Shown: in pieces, positions 1 through 9,177 of the stretch
How positions within the stretch are numbered: position 1 is the first letter of the stretch
Layout of the letters: each line of letters opens with the position of its first letter
DNA from: JAJDXW01 sp965223775
GTDB taxonomy: Bacteria > Pseudomonadota > Gammaproteobacteria > HK1
Reading direction: 5' to 3'
Assembly: GCA_965223775.1 (NCBI GenBank)
Contig: OZ245021.1
Span: 1,364,001-1,428,000 of the forward strand
Length of the DNA: 64,000 bases
Notes under the pieces: model-generated
The model's database searches: none
What the model was told of the DNA's origin: nothing
What the model saw: only the letters and a program-made list of their open reading frames with translations
Position numbers and translations under genes: made by a program

Positions 1-1503
1 GACGGGGCGATTACGGCCTCCCAGGCGCTAATCCCCGAGTTTCGCGAATACGAGCGGCTCAGCTCGACCGTCGTCAATGCCTACCTGATGCCGCGCATGA
101 GGTCCTATCTGGCGAGGTTCGGCGTGGAGGTTCGCGGACTGGGTGTCCCCGAAGTCCCCTTCATCATGAACTCCGGGGGGGGCGTGGTCAGCCCGCAGCT
201 CGGCGGGGAACGCCCTATCGACACCCTGTTCTCGGGCCCCAGCGGCGGCGTCAGCGGCGCCGCTTACTTGGCCGCCCTTGCGGGCCGACCCGACATCGTG
301 ACGCTCGACATGGGCGGTACCAGCACCGACGTGTGCCTGATCCGCGACGGCCGCCCGGACGTGACGACGACGCGGACCATAGACGGCTTGCCCGTGCGCA
401 CCATGGCCGTGGACGTTCACACCGTGGGGGCGGGCGGCAGCAGCATCGTCTGGGTGGATTCCGGCGGTCTGCTGCGGGTGGGGCCGCACAGCGCTGGCGC
501 CGCGCCGGGCCCCGCATGCTACGGCACTGGGGGCGAGGAGCCGACGGTGACCGACGCCAACGTGGTCCTGGGGCGGCTCAACCCCCGGCACCTGCTCGGC
601 GGGGCCCTGCCCATCGACGCAGAGCGTGCCCATGCGGCTCTGGACCGGATGATTGCAGCGCGGCGCGGGACCGTCGTGGAAGAAGCCGCCGCCGCAGTTC
701 TCGCCGTCGCGACCACCAGCATCGCGCAGGCAATCCGGGTCGTTTCGGTAGAGCGCGGGCTCGACCCCGGAAGCTTCGGACTTGTCGCCTTTGGCGGCGC
801 GGGACCGCTCCACGCGGCCGATGTCGCGCGCGAGCTCGGCATGGCAGTTCTCGTTCCGGAGAGCCCGGGCGTACTCTGTGCCATGGGCGTGCTGACCAAG
901 GACGTGGAGCTCGATTTCAGCCAGACCCGCATCGTCCTCTCCGCCGCGGTCGGCGTGACCGACGAGGTGGACGGGATCTACGCTGGGCTCGAGGACCGGG
1001 CCCTGGATGCGCTGGCCCGCGGCGGGCTGGACGCGCGCGGGCTCGTTGTCGAACGCAGCCTGGATGCCCGTTATGTGGGCCAGAACTTCGAGCTTTCGGT
1101 GCCGGTGCCGGCCGGTCCCTTCGACGCGGCGGCACGGCAGAGTGCGGGCGAAGCCTTTCATGGGGTCCACCGGCGTATGTACGGTTATGATCAACGGGAC
1201 AAGGAGATCGAGTTCGTCACCTTCCGGATCGCGGCCCGGTTGCCAGTTCCCCGCCCCGGCCTCCGAAACCGGCCGCGAACGCCCCGCGGCGGCGGCCCCG
1301 AGCCGGCGTCTCGACGCCCCGTTTTCTTCGAAGGTGCGGGCGGGTTTGTGGATTGCCCCGTCTATGACCGCGAAAGACTTGACGACGGCGACCGCCTGGA
1401 GGGTCCCGCCGTCGTCGAGCAGATGGACGCCACCACGGTGCTGCCGCCGGACTTTCGGCTGGACGTGGACGAACTCTTGAACCTTCACTTGATGCGAATT
1501 TGA
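1..1503 (+). CDS. hyuA: Hydantoinase A / oxoprolinase-type ATPase subunit (HyuA), 5' end outside window
   Basis: The frame is open from base 1 and ends at TGA 1501-1503, so the gene starts upstream of the window. About 500 C-terminal residues are visible of a family that is normally near 690. The second ASKHA-type phosphate motif DMGGTSTDV lies near visible residue 103, followed by the HTVGAGGSS and GPACYG segments typical of HyuA. HyuA proteins are the ATP-dependent subunits of N-methylhydantoinase, 5-oxoprolinase and acetone/acetophenone carboxylase-type enzymes and pair with HyuB, which begins 34 bp downstream. The actual substrate cannot be assigned. The reading starts at PEFREYERLSS, a conserved mid-protein motif also present in the other hyuA genes here. 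Confidence 0.93.
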   Translation, partial: DGAITASQALIPEFREYERLSSTVVNAYLMPRMRSYLARFGVEVRGLGVPEVPFIMNSGGGVVSPQLGGERPIDTLFSGPSGGVSGAAYLAALAGRPDIVTLDMGGTSTDVCLIRDGRPDVTTTRTIDGLPVRTMAVDVHTVGAGGSSIVWVDSGGLLRVGPHSAGAAPGPACYGTGGEEPTVTDANVVLGRLNPRHLLGGALPIDAERAHAALDRMIAARRGTVVEEAAAAVLAVATTSIAQAIRVVSVERGLDPGSFGLVAFGGAGPLHAADVARELGMAVLVPESPGVLCAMGVLTKDVELDFSQTRIVLSAAVGVTDEVDGIYAGLEDRALDALARGGLDARGLVVERSLDARYVGQNFELSVPVPAGPFDAAARQSAGEAFHGVHRRMYGYDQRDKEIEFVTFRIAARLPVPRPGLRNRPRTPRGGGPEPASRRPVFFEGAGGFVDCPVYDRERLDDGDRLEGPAVVEQMDATTVLPPDFRLDVDELLNLHLMRI

Positions 1504-1537
1504 GCAGCGGCCGGTCCGCACTGCGAGGAGACAGTCG

Positions 1538-3271
1538 TTGGCGTTTGCCCAGACCGAGATCGTGGCCAGCGGCCTCGAGGCGGCCGCCTTGGAGATGTGC
1601 GCAAGCCTAATTCGCACGGCCTGCTCGCCCAATATCAAGGAGCGCGCCGACTGCTCCACCTCCTTATGCGACATGGACGGGCGCACCCTGGCGCTCGCCA
1701 CCCACGGCCCGGCCCATCTGGGCTCGACCCTGGGCTTGGTGCCTGCGATTTTGAAGCGTTTTCCCCTGGAGACTCTGCGGCCCGGCGACATTTTCTTCGC
1801 CAACGACCCCTACATCGTCGGCGTGACCCACCTCAATGACTGCACGGCGGCGGCCCCCATTTTCTTCGACAACCGCCCGATCGCCTTCGCCGCCGCCGTT
1901 GCCCACCACTCGGACGTAGGTGGACGGGTGCCGGGCAGCGAGTCCGGGGACTCGACGAGCATCTTCCAGGAGGGCGTCCGTATCCCGCCGGTGCGACTCT
2001 ACGAGGCCGCCAAGCGCCGCGACGATGTGTGGGAGCTGTTCCTCCTCAACTCGCGGACACCCCACTTCAGCGAAGGCGATCTCTATGCCCAGACGGGGGC
2101 ATTGCGCCGCGGAATCGAGCGTGTTCAAGAGCTCTACGCGCGCCACGGGGCGGCGGCCATGGCCACGCGCATCACTGCCATGCTCGACGCCACGGAGCGC
2201 CGTGTCCGGGCCGCCATCGACGAGAGACTTCGCCCTGGAACCTATCGGGCGGAGGACTGGCTCGACGACGACGGGATTACGGGCAATCCGGTTCGCCTCG
2301 CCGTCGGTCTCACGGTCGGCGAGGGGCGCCTCCATTTCGATTTCTCGGACGCGGCAGCGCAGCTTCCCAGCGGCAAGAACGTGCCCCTCACCCACACCAT
2401 GGCAACCATCTACTACTGCGTGAAGACCATGGTGGACCCGGCGTTCTCCATCAACGAAGGGCTGTATCGCCCGATAGAGGTGACGGCGCCCGAGGAGTCG
2501 GTGGTCAATCCCCGCTCGCCAAGCGGGGTAAGCTCGCGAAACCTCACATCCATGATCCTCGCCGACGTGTTGATGAACGTCCTTGGCCAGGCGGCACCCG
2601 ATCGCGCCATGGCGGCAGGAGGTCCCTATCAGGGGATCACCATGGGCGGTCCCGACCCGGTGCGAGGGCGCTACTTCGTCGACTACGAGACTTTCGCCGG
2701 CGGTCAGGGGGCCCTGTGCAACGCCGACGGCATGGACGTGACTCAGATTCACATGTCCAACACGTCGAACCTGCCCATCGAGGTGATGGAGATCGAATTC
2801 CCGTTGCGCGTCGAGGAATACGAGATGGTGACCGATTCCGGCGGCGCGGGGACGTTTCGGGGCGGGCTCGGCGTGCGGCGGGACCTCCGTATCATGGTCG
2901 ACGGCGCCGTTCTCTCCCTGCGTAGTGCCCGCCAGGCTTATCCCGCCCAGGGTCTGGCGGGCGGCGGTTCGGGGGGTACTTCGGTCTACCTGCTCAATCC
3001 GGGCACCGAATCGGAGGAGCGGCTGCCCTTCACCCTGTCGGAGCATCCTCTGCACAACGGCGACCTCCTGCGTATCATATCCCCGGGCGGCGGCGGGTTC
3101 GGCGATCCGTTGGCGCGCGACGCGAACCGGGTGTGCGCGGACGTGGTCGCAGGCAAGGTCACGGCGAAGCAGGCCAGCGAGGCCTACGGAGTCGTCCTCA
3201 CCCAAGACGGACGTGCGGTGGACGCCGCCGCGACGGCGCAGCTACGGCGCCGGTCGGAGACCGCTTCCTGA
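1538..3271 (+). CDS. hyuB: Hydantoinase B / oxoprolinase family protein (HyuB), short type
   Basis: A 577-aa HyuB-family protein. I take the TTG at 1538 as start because a good Shine-Dalgarno (GAGGAG, 1525-1530) sits 7 nt before it. HyuB is the partner subunit of HyuA in hydantoinase, oxoprolinase and carboxylase complexes. Family hallmarks are the SPNIKERADCS block near the N-terminus, NDPY (residues ~89), the GGAGTFRGGLG block and the C-terminal GGGGFGDPL. It ends there without the extra ~100-residue tail seen in the hyuB genes at 5840 and 9178. It follows the partial hyuA directly and is probably co-transcribed with it. Confidence 0.93.
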   Translation: MAFAQTEIVASGLEAAALEMCASLIRTACSPNIKERADCSTSLCDMDGRTLALATHGPAHLGSTLGLVPAILKRFPLETLRPGDIFFANDPYIVGVTHLNDCTAAAPIFFDNRPIAFAAAVAHHSDVGGRVPGSESGDSTSIFQEGVRIPPVRLYEAAKRRDDVWELFLLNSRTPHFSEGDLYAQTGALRRGIERVQELYARHGAAAMATRITAMLDATERRVRAAIDERLRPGTYRAEDWLDDDGITGNPVRLAVGLTVGEGRLHFDFSDAAAQLPSGKNVPLTHTMATIYYCVKTMVDPAFSINEGLYRPIEVTAPEESVVNPRSPSGVSSRNLTSMILADVLMNVLGQAAPDRAMAAGGPYQGITMGGPDPVRGRYFVDYETFAGGQGALCNADGMDVTQIHMSNTSNLPIEVMEIEFPLRVEEYEMVTDSGGAGTFRGGLGVRRDLRIMVDGAVLSLRSARQAYPAQGLAGGGSGGTSVYLLNPGTESEERLPFTLSEHPLHNGDLLRIISPGGGGFGDPLARDANRVCADVVAGKVTAKQASEAYGVVLTQDGRAVDAAATAQLRRRSETAS

Positions 3272-3402
3272 GGGAGAGAAGTGGAAGGGGTCTTGGGGGC
3301 AGCCGCCAGCCTGTGGGGCCGTGGGAGCACCATCGTCCGCGGAAGAATGCCGGCGCTCCGTACCGCCCTGGAGACGGTCGTTTACTGGATGGGAGCAGGC
3401 CG

Positions 3403-4833
3403 ATGGACCTTCCACGAGATCACCGGACGCCGGCGATCACCGGGGCCAGCACCCGCGCCCTCGCCGCATATGCCGCCGCTTTGCGCTTCGAGGACCTCCC
3501 GCCTTCGGTGGTCGAGCACGTCAAGCGCATCGTACTGAACCAGATCGCCGCGGCGCTGTCGGGCCGCTCCCTGGGGCCGGGTCTCGAGGCCGCGAAGGTG
3601 CTGGCGGCAATGGGCGGCGTCGAAGAAGCGACTGCGATCGGCGGCCTGACCCTGCTTCCCGCGCCGGCCGCGGCGGCGGTCAACGCGACCCTGGCCTGGG
3701 CGCCCATGAACGACGATACGCACGCCGCGTCCCTCTTCCACAGCGGACATCATTGCGTCCACGCGGCGCTGGCCGAGGCCGAGGCCCGGGGTGCCGGCGG
3801 CCGGGTGTTCATCGCCGCGGTGGTCGCTGCCAGCGAGGTGGGCATCCGTATCGCCCGCGCTACCTCCCCCGCCCATGACGGCGTCTACAGCAGCTCGGCC
3901 TTGGGATTCTGGTCGGAGCTTAGAGGGCCATTCTGCGCCGCCGTGGCCGCGGCCCGCATCGCGGAGCTCGATGCCGAACGCATGGGGCACGCTCTGGGGA
4001 TCGCCGCCACGTCCACATCGGGGCTGCAGGAGCTCGGTGAATCGTCGCCGCGGAGCGGGACCGTCTATGCCTGGGAGGCGGGAAAGGCCGTTCTCAACGG
4101 CATGCTCGCCGCCCGCCTGGCCGCCAGCGGCATGACGGACGGACCCGAGCCACTGGAAGGCCAGTTGGGCTGGGTGGGGCGTTATACATGGGGGCATGGA
4201 CGGCTCGACTGGTTGACCGAGGGACTTGGATCGGTCTACGAGACCGAGCGGGTGCAGCTCAAGACCCGCTGCAACTCCTCCATGGTGCACCCCCTCATCG
4301 ATGCCGTCTACGAGCTGGTTCGCGATCACCGCATCACCGCCGACGCGGTTGCGAGGGTGGTGGTCGACGGCCAGCGCTGGCTCGCCGAGTACCTGTGGCG
4401 CACCGAGGCTTTGACGTACCAGGACGCCATCTTCAGCCTGCCATATTCACTGGCGCTGGTGATCCTGGAGCCGGGGCCCATGACCGACCCCCAGCAGGTG
4501 CTGCGCCGCCTGGGCGATCCCGAGGTGCGGTCGCTGATGACGCGCATGGAGCTTCGCGTCGACGAGGCGATCGAATTCAGCGGCGAGATGCCGGGCACGG
4601 TTACCATCCATACGACCGACGGTCGGACCCTCGAGCGGGCGAGCGATCCCGTGGTGCGGGGTGCCTATCCGGAGCGCCCCCTGGATACGGGCGAACTCGA
4701 GGACAAGTTCCGCCGCCTAGGTCGCGGCGTTCTCGGCCGCGACCGTCTCGAGCAGGTCATCGAGTGCGTCGTCGAGATTGATCGCATCGAACGGATCGAC
4801 ACCTTGACCGCGCTCCTGCGTCCCGAAGCTTGA
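3403..4833 (+). CDS. MmgE/PrpD family protein
   Basis: A 476-aa protein of the MmgE/PrpD family (2-methylcitrate dehydratase, cis-aconitate decarboxylase, iminodisuccinate epimerase and relatives). The open frame extends upstream to 3133, but that part overlaps hyuB. ATG 3403, with GGGAG 8 nt before it, gives the standard N-terminus (STRALAAYAAALRFEDLP). The NDDTH segment near residue 105 matches the conserved Asp-Asp-x-His active-site region. The next gene encodes an ICL/PEP-mutase-family lyase, echoing the PrpD/PrpB pairing of the methylcitrate cycle, but no prpC is present. A dehydratase or epimerase acting on a tricarboxylate-like intermediate is an inference. Confidence 0.88.
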   Translation: MDLPRDHRTPAITGASTRALAAYAAALRFEDLPPSVVEHVKRIVLNQIAAALSGRSLGPGLEAAKVLAAMGGVEEATAIGGLTLLPAPAAAAVNATLAWAPMNDDTHAASLFHSGHHCVHAALAEAEARGAGGRVFIAAVVAASEVGIRIARATSPAHDGVYSSSALGFWSELRGPFCAAVAAARIAELDAERMGHALGIAATSTSGLQELGESSPRSGTVYAWEAGKAVLNGMLAARLAASGMTDGPEPLEGQLGWVGRYTWGHGRLDWLTEGLGSVYETERVQLKTRCNSSMVHPLIDAVYELVRDHRITADAVARVVVDGQRWLAEYLWRTEALTYQDAIFSLPYSLALVILEPGPMTDPQQVLRRLGDPEVRSLMTRMELRVDEAIEFSGEMPGTVTIHTTDGRTLERASDPVVRGAYPERPLDTGELEDKFRRLGRGVLGRDRLEQVIECVVEIDRIERIDTLTALLRPEA

Positions 4834-4863
4834 GTCCGCCGCCGTCCACCAGGAGGTAGTGCC

Positions 4864-5814
4864 ATGCCGAAGTCCCTGTCCCAACGACTGCGCCAACTGA
4901 TCGAGGCCGACGAACCCCTGGTTCTGCCCTACGGCGCCTGTGCGCTCCACGCCCGCATGGCCGAGGCGATGGGTTTTCAGGCCGTGGCCCTGTCCGGAGG
5001 CTGGGCGAGCGTGCATTTCCTCGGGCACCCGGACGCCGGTCTGATCTCCCTTCCCGAGCTGACGGCCATTGTGCGGGCCATGGCGCTGCGCACCGAGATA
5101 CCGGTAATCGCCGACGCCGATCAAGGGTTTGGTAATGCGGTCAACACGTTCTATGCCACCCAGGCCTTCGTCAATGCGGGCGTCGCCGGGCTGCACATCG
5201 AAGACCAACCCTATCCCAAGCGCTGCGGCTTCGTGGAGGGGAAGGAGGTAGTGTCCGTCGAGGAGATGGTGGGCAAGCTGCGCGCCGCCCGTGACGCCGC
5301 GGCGGAGATGGACCCGGACTTCGTCATCATCGCTCGCGTCGATTCCCTGACCGCCGTCGGCGGCGGCATGGAGGAGACCGTGAACCGCTGCCGCGCCTAC
5401 CGGGAGGAAGGAGGCGCCGACGTTCTCTATGTGGAGGGGCCGCGCTCGGTGGACGAAATGCGAACCGTCCGCGACAGCGTGGAGGGTCCTCTCTTCTGCA
5501 GCCTCAACGCCGTCATCCCGCACCCCAGCGAGGCGGAGCTCCGCGGCCTCGGGCAGTGCATCATCCAGCTCGCCGAGCTCATCTGCGAGCCTGCTATCAT
5601 CGCCTCGTGGGACCTTCTGCACCGTTACCGGGAGCAGGGAATGCCCGCCTGGAACGCGTTCATGGACCAGACGACCGATCATTCCCTTGCGCGGCTGCGC
5701 CATTTCGATCTGGTCGGATTTCCAAAGATCCGCGAGATCGAAGAGCGCTACCTCCCCCAATCCCAGATGGCCAAGTACGGCCGCTCACCCGGCCTGTACG
5801 GCTTCGAGCGCTGA
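4864..5814 (+). CDS. Isocitrate lyase / phosphoenolpyruvate mutase family protein
   Basis: A 316-aa protein of the ICL/PEPM superfamily (PrpB, oxaloacetate decarboxylase, dimethylmalate lyase). A strong AGGAGG at 4851-4856 precedes ATG 4864. The Mg-binding loop DADQGFGN lies near residue 83 and the catalytic loop EDQPYPKRCGF near residue 114, which resembles the KRCGH loop of PrpB; the usual His is Phe here. This suggests C-C or C-P bond lyase chemistry on an alpha-hydroxy or oxo acid with Mg. It lies 30 bp after the MmgE/PrpD gene and before a hyuB, so the three are probably one transcript. The exact substrate is not determinable. Confidence 0.9.
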   Translation: MPKSLSQRLRQLIEADEPLVLPYGACALHARMAEAMGFQAVALSGGWASVHFLGHPDAGLISLPELTAIVRAMALRTEIPVIADADQGFGNAVNTFYATQAFVNAGVAGLHIEDQPYPKRCGFVEGKEVVSVEEMVGKLRAARDAAAEMDPDFVIIARVDSLTAVGGGMEETVNRCRAYREEGGADVLYVEGPRSVDEMRTVRDSVEGPLFCSLNAVIPHPSEAELRGLGQCIIQLAELICEPAIIASWDLLHRYREQGMPAWNAFMDQTTDHSLARLRHFDLVGFPKIREIEERYLPQSQMAKYGRSPGLYGFER

Positions 5815-5839
5815 AAGCCGCTGGGCAGGCAGGGGCCGA

Positions 5840-7915
5840 ATGACCCCCGATCCGGTCACCGTCGAGCTTGTCCGCAACGCCCTGCTCTCCGTCATCCGCG
5901 AGATGCGGGCTGACATCGTGCTGACTGCCTTCGGATCCCAGATCAAGGAGGCAGAGGACTTCTCCTGCGCCCTGATGACGGCGACGGGCGAGCTTCTCGG
6001 CATCACCGAAGGTACACCGGTCCACTTGGTGCCTGGGACGCTGGCGGTCCGCGGGATCCGGGAGAAGTTCGGCGACGACATCGCACCGGGCGATGTATTC
6101 ATGGTCAACGACCCCTACATCCTGAGCTCGCACCTCAACGACGTAGCGTTCCTCGCACCCCATTTCGAAGACGGCGCCGTGTGCCTGTGGGCTGCCGTGC
6201 GCGGCCACTACCTGGACATCGGCGGCATGACGCTGGGGAGCATCTCGCCAGTGGCCACCGACATTCACCAGGAAGGTCTGATCATTCCCTTCGTCAAGCT
6301 CTACGAGCGGGGCGTTCCCAACGAGGCCGTCTTCGATTTGATGTGGGCGAACATTCGCCTCGCCGACGAGCGCGCCCTCGACGTCGCCGCCATGCTCGGG
6401 GCCATGCGTTTGGCCGAAGGCAGAATGACCGATGTCATCGCCCGCTCAGGGTGGCCGGCCGTCGAGGCTTGCGCCCGAGTGCTCCTGGATCGGGCCGAGG
6501 CCGCTATGCGCGCCGCCATCGCCCGGCTCCCCGATGGTGAGTACGCCTATCGCCACTTCGTCGAGTCCACCCGCCGGCCCGACGTGAGGCACGAGATCAA
6601 CGTCCGCATCGAAATTGCCGGCGATACCGCGACCGTCGACTTCGCGGGCTCGTCGCCCCAGGTGCCGGAGCCGGTCAACGGAGGCGAGGCGACCGGTCCC
6701 GGTGCCGCCTTCATCGCTCTCAAGGCGCTCCTGGACCCGACCACCCCCTTCAACGGCGGCTCGTTCCGGCCGGTCACCGTGGTCACCGAAACGGGCAGCA
6801 TCCTCCGCGCCGCCTACCCAGCCGCTTGCGGATGCTCGAGCCTCGCCATGTACACCGGTGCCGTCGCTGTCGCCGGGGCCCTGGCGCCGGCAGTCGGGTC
6901 GGCGATGTGCAGTCACGGCTCGTGGGGCATGACTCACACCTACGTCTCTGGCTGGGATCAGGCCAGCCATCGCGAACACAGCTATTTCGACATGTCCACG
7001 GGCGGCAGTGCCGCCACCGCGGGGCACGACGGCTACGATGCCACCGCCAACTTTGACAAGGGCGACTTCGGCTGGTTCGTTGCCACCGAGATTATCGAGA
7101 GCGCGTTTCCGACGCTGCGGGTGGAATGCAACGAGCTTTGGACAGACAGCGGCGGTCCCGGCGCGGCGCGGGGCGGTCTCGGCGTGCGCCGGCATCTCCG
7201 TCTCCTCGACGGACCCGGTGCCGTCACCTGCTTGATGGATCCGGCCGAAATTCCGCCCTGGGGCGTCTTCGGCGGCGAATCTGGCGCGCCCTGGCAGGTG
7301 CATGTCCAGCGCGACGGCCGCGTCCTGGAGCTTGGCCCCGTCTCCGGCAAGTGTGTCGACTTCCCGCTTCGGGCGGACGATCTGATCGAGAAGTGCACCA
7401 TGGGCGCCGGAGGCTACGGTGACCCCCTCGATCGGGACCCGTCCCGGGTGGCCATGGATGTCGCCGAGGGCTACGTCAGCGCCGACAGCGCCCGTGCAGA
7501 CTATGGAGTCGTTCTCCGCGGCACGGTGCTGGACGAGAGGAAAACACGGGTGCTTCGCCGGCGGCTTCGCGGCAATCGGGCGCAGGTGACGCTGAACGCC
7601 GAAGAGACCGCGTCCGATGGCAGCGTCGTCTTCACGTCGGGTGAAGTATGCCAGCGGCTCAGGGCCAGGGACGGCGACCTTGTAGAGCTCGTGACGCCAG
7701 CTACGGCCGCGGTCCGCGTCAGGCTTGCCGTTCACGCCGACCTTGAAGGGATGCGAGCGGCGGCAACCCCCGCCGTCCGCCGCGCCCTGGCCGGGCACGA
7801 CGGCGAGACTGTATGGGTCCGGGCTTTGTCTCGCTTCCCCGCAGTCGGCCGTGCCGCAGCCCTTTCCAATCCGGAGATGAGCGTGGAGGGTGGTCGGCAC
7901 GGGGTGTGGGATTGA
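5840..7915 (+). CDS. hyuB: Hydantoinase B family protein (HyuB), long type
   Basis: A 691-aa HyuB. The frame is open from 5429, but the upstream part overlaps the preceding lyase. ATG 5840, preceded by GGCAGGGG, gives the standard start MTPDPVTVELVRNALLS. NDPY and the GGPGAARGGLG block are present, as is GGYGDPLDRD near residue 530. Unlike the 577-aa paralogue it continues for ~130 residues beyond that motif, with a tail also present in the hyuB at 9178. Two structural sub-types of HyuB therefore coexist in the cluster. It is followed by a TRAP solute-binding protein. Confidence 0.92.
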   Translation: MTPDPVTVELVRNALLSVIREMRADIVLTAFGSQIKEAEDFSCALMTATGELLGITEGTPVHLVPGTLAVRGIREKFGDDIAPGDVFMVNDPYILSSHLNDVAFLAPHFEDGAVCLWAAVRGHYLDIGGMTLGSISPVATDIHQEGLIIPFVKLYERGVPNEAVFDLMWANIRLADERALDVAAMLGAMRLAEGRMTDVIARSGWPAVEACARVLLDRAEAAMRAAIARLPDGEYAYRHFVESTRRPDVRHEINVRIEIAGDTATVDFAGSSPQVPEPVNGGEATGPGAAFIALKALLDPTTPFNGGSFRPVTVVTETGSILRAAYPAACGCSSLAMYTGAVAVAGALAPAVGSAMCSHGSWGMTHTYVSGWDQASHREHSYFDMSTGGSAATAGHDGYDATANFDKGDFGWFVATEIIESAFPTLRVECNELWTDSGGPGAARGGLGVRRHLRLLDGPGAVTCLMDPAEIPPWGVFGGESGAPWQVHVQRDGRVLELGPVSGKCVDFPLRADDLIEKCTMGAGGYGDPLDRDPSRVAMDVAEGYVSADSARADYGVVLRGTVLDERKTRVLRRRLRGNRAQVTLNAEETASDGSVVFTSGEVCQRLRARDGDLVELVTPATAAVRVRLAVHADLEGMRAAATPAVRRALAGHDGETVWVRALSRFPAVGRAAALSNPEMSVEGGRHGVWD

Positions 7916-8046
7916 GCCCCTCACCTCGCGTTCTCAGGCGCCCACGGCGAGCGCGTGTTGGACAATTCTACGGCTTCCGCTTGACTCGGCATTCTTGCGG
8001 GGCGCATCATCCAGTGAACAAGACACACCGGCGGGGAGGAGCAGAC

Positions 8047-9063
8047 ATGCGGAAAGTAGTCCTTTGCAGCTTGATGGCGTCGATCCTGGCAATTGGGGCG
8101 ACCGGTGAACGCTTCGCCGCTGAGGCTCAAGGCAAGGTCACGCTCGTTGCCAATATCATCAAGAGTCAAGACGACTTTGCTACCAAGGCGTTCCAGATGT
8201 TCGCCGAGCGCGTATCCGAACGCACCGCCGGCTCTGTCACGGTCGATGTCCATTTCGGCGGCGAGCTCGGCTACAAGGCGGCCGACGGGTTGCGAATTCT
8301 TCAGAACCGTTCGGTCGACATCAGCGAAACGATCGGCGCCTTCGAAGGGGCAACGGTTCCCGACATCATGATCACGACGCTGCCCTTCTTCATCACGTCG
8401 TTTGACGAGTTCGCGTTCTTCGACAGCCTGTTCCGTGGCCGACTGGATGAGCTGTTCGCGGAACGAAACGCCAAGTGTCTGCTGAGCTACAGCCTCACGG
8501 CTCAGCATTTCTGGAACAAGAAGGTGGTTGACACGCTCGCCGACGTCAGGGGCGTCAAGATGCGCACCTATGACAAGAACACCACCGACATGCTTGACGC
8601 CGTGGGGGCGGCGCCCCTGCGCATCGACTTCACCGAACTCTACACCGCCTTGCAGCAGGGCACGGTGGACGGCATGGTGACCAGCATCGCGTCCGTGATC
8701 AGTCTCAAGGCTTGGGAAGTGGTTACCCACGCGAACCTCACCGGCTTCTCGACGGGCGGCCTCAATTGCCTGGCCATCAACACCGAGGCTTGGTCCGAGC
8801 TTTCCGGAGATCAGAAAGCCGGCGTTCTGGAGGCGGCCCGAGACGTGGAGCACTGGCTTCGGATGCGCGTCCCCGAGCTCGAGCGCACAGGGCTGGACAC
8901 GCTCCGCGAAAACGGCATGACCGTCAACGCGGTTTCCGCAGAGACCATCCTTGAGATGCGCCAATTGACCGAAGGCATCCGCAAGGACTTTCTCGAGAAC
9001 AAGGCGTCCGACGAGCTGCGGGCAATCGTAGACCATTACGAGCGGATTCGCGGGCTCAAGTAG
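8047..9063 (+). CDS. dctP: TRAP transporter solute-binding protein (DctP family)
   Basis: A 338-aa periplasmic binding protein of the TRAP DctP family. GGGAGGAG (8034-8041) precedes ATG 8047; the longer open frame upstream belongs to the intergenic region. Residues 1-28 look like a Sec signal peptide (MRKVVLCSLMASILAIG, cleavage near AEAQG). The body carries family features such as the FAERVSERTAGSVTVDV helix-strand, the VRGVKMRTY segment and a binding-site region rich in aromatic residues. Its membrane partners dctQ and dctM lie ~7.5 kb downstream in the same direction. It probably captures a carboxylate-containing substrate processed by the surrounding Hyu enzymes. Confidence 0.92.
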   Translation: MRKVVLCSLMASILAIGATGERFAAEAQGKVTLVANIIKSQDDFATKAFQMFAERVSERTAGSVTVDVHFGGELGYKAADGLRILQNRSVDISETIGAFEGATVPDIMITTLPFFITSFDEFAFFDSLFRGRLDELFAERNAKCLLSYSLTAQHFWNKKVVDTLADVRGVKMRTYDKNTTDMLDAVGAAPLRIDFTELYTALQQGTVDGMVTSIASVISLKAWEVVTHANLTGFSTGGLNCLAINTEAWSELSGDQKAGVLEAARDVEHWLRMRVPELERTGLDTLRENGMTVNAVSAETILEMRQLTEGIRKDFLENKASDELRAIVDHYERIRGLK

Positions 9064-9177
9064 CCGTAATCGGCCCGCCGTGGCCATGACGGGAGCGTCC
9101 CGACAACGGGGCGCTCTTGGCCGCCGCGCGCGGCGTGCCTCCGTGATGCCGCCTCCGGGCACGGCAAGGGACCGGAC

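Noticed and set aside
28..1803. Long - strand open frame (591 codons) opposite hyuA/hyuB
   Set aside because: Shadow of the real + strand genes in GC-rich DNA; no recognisable motifs.
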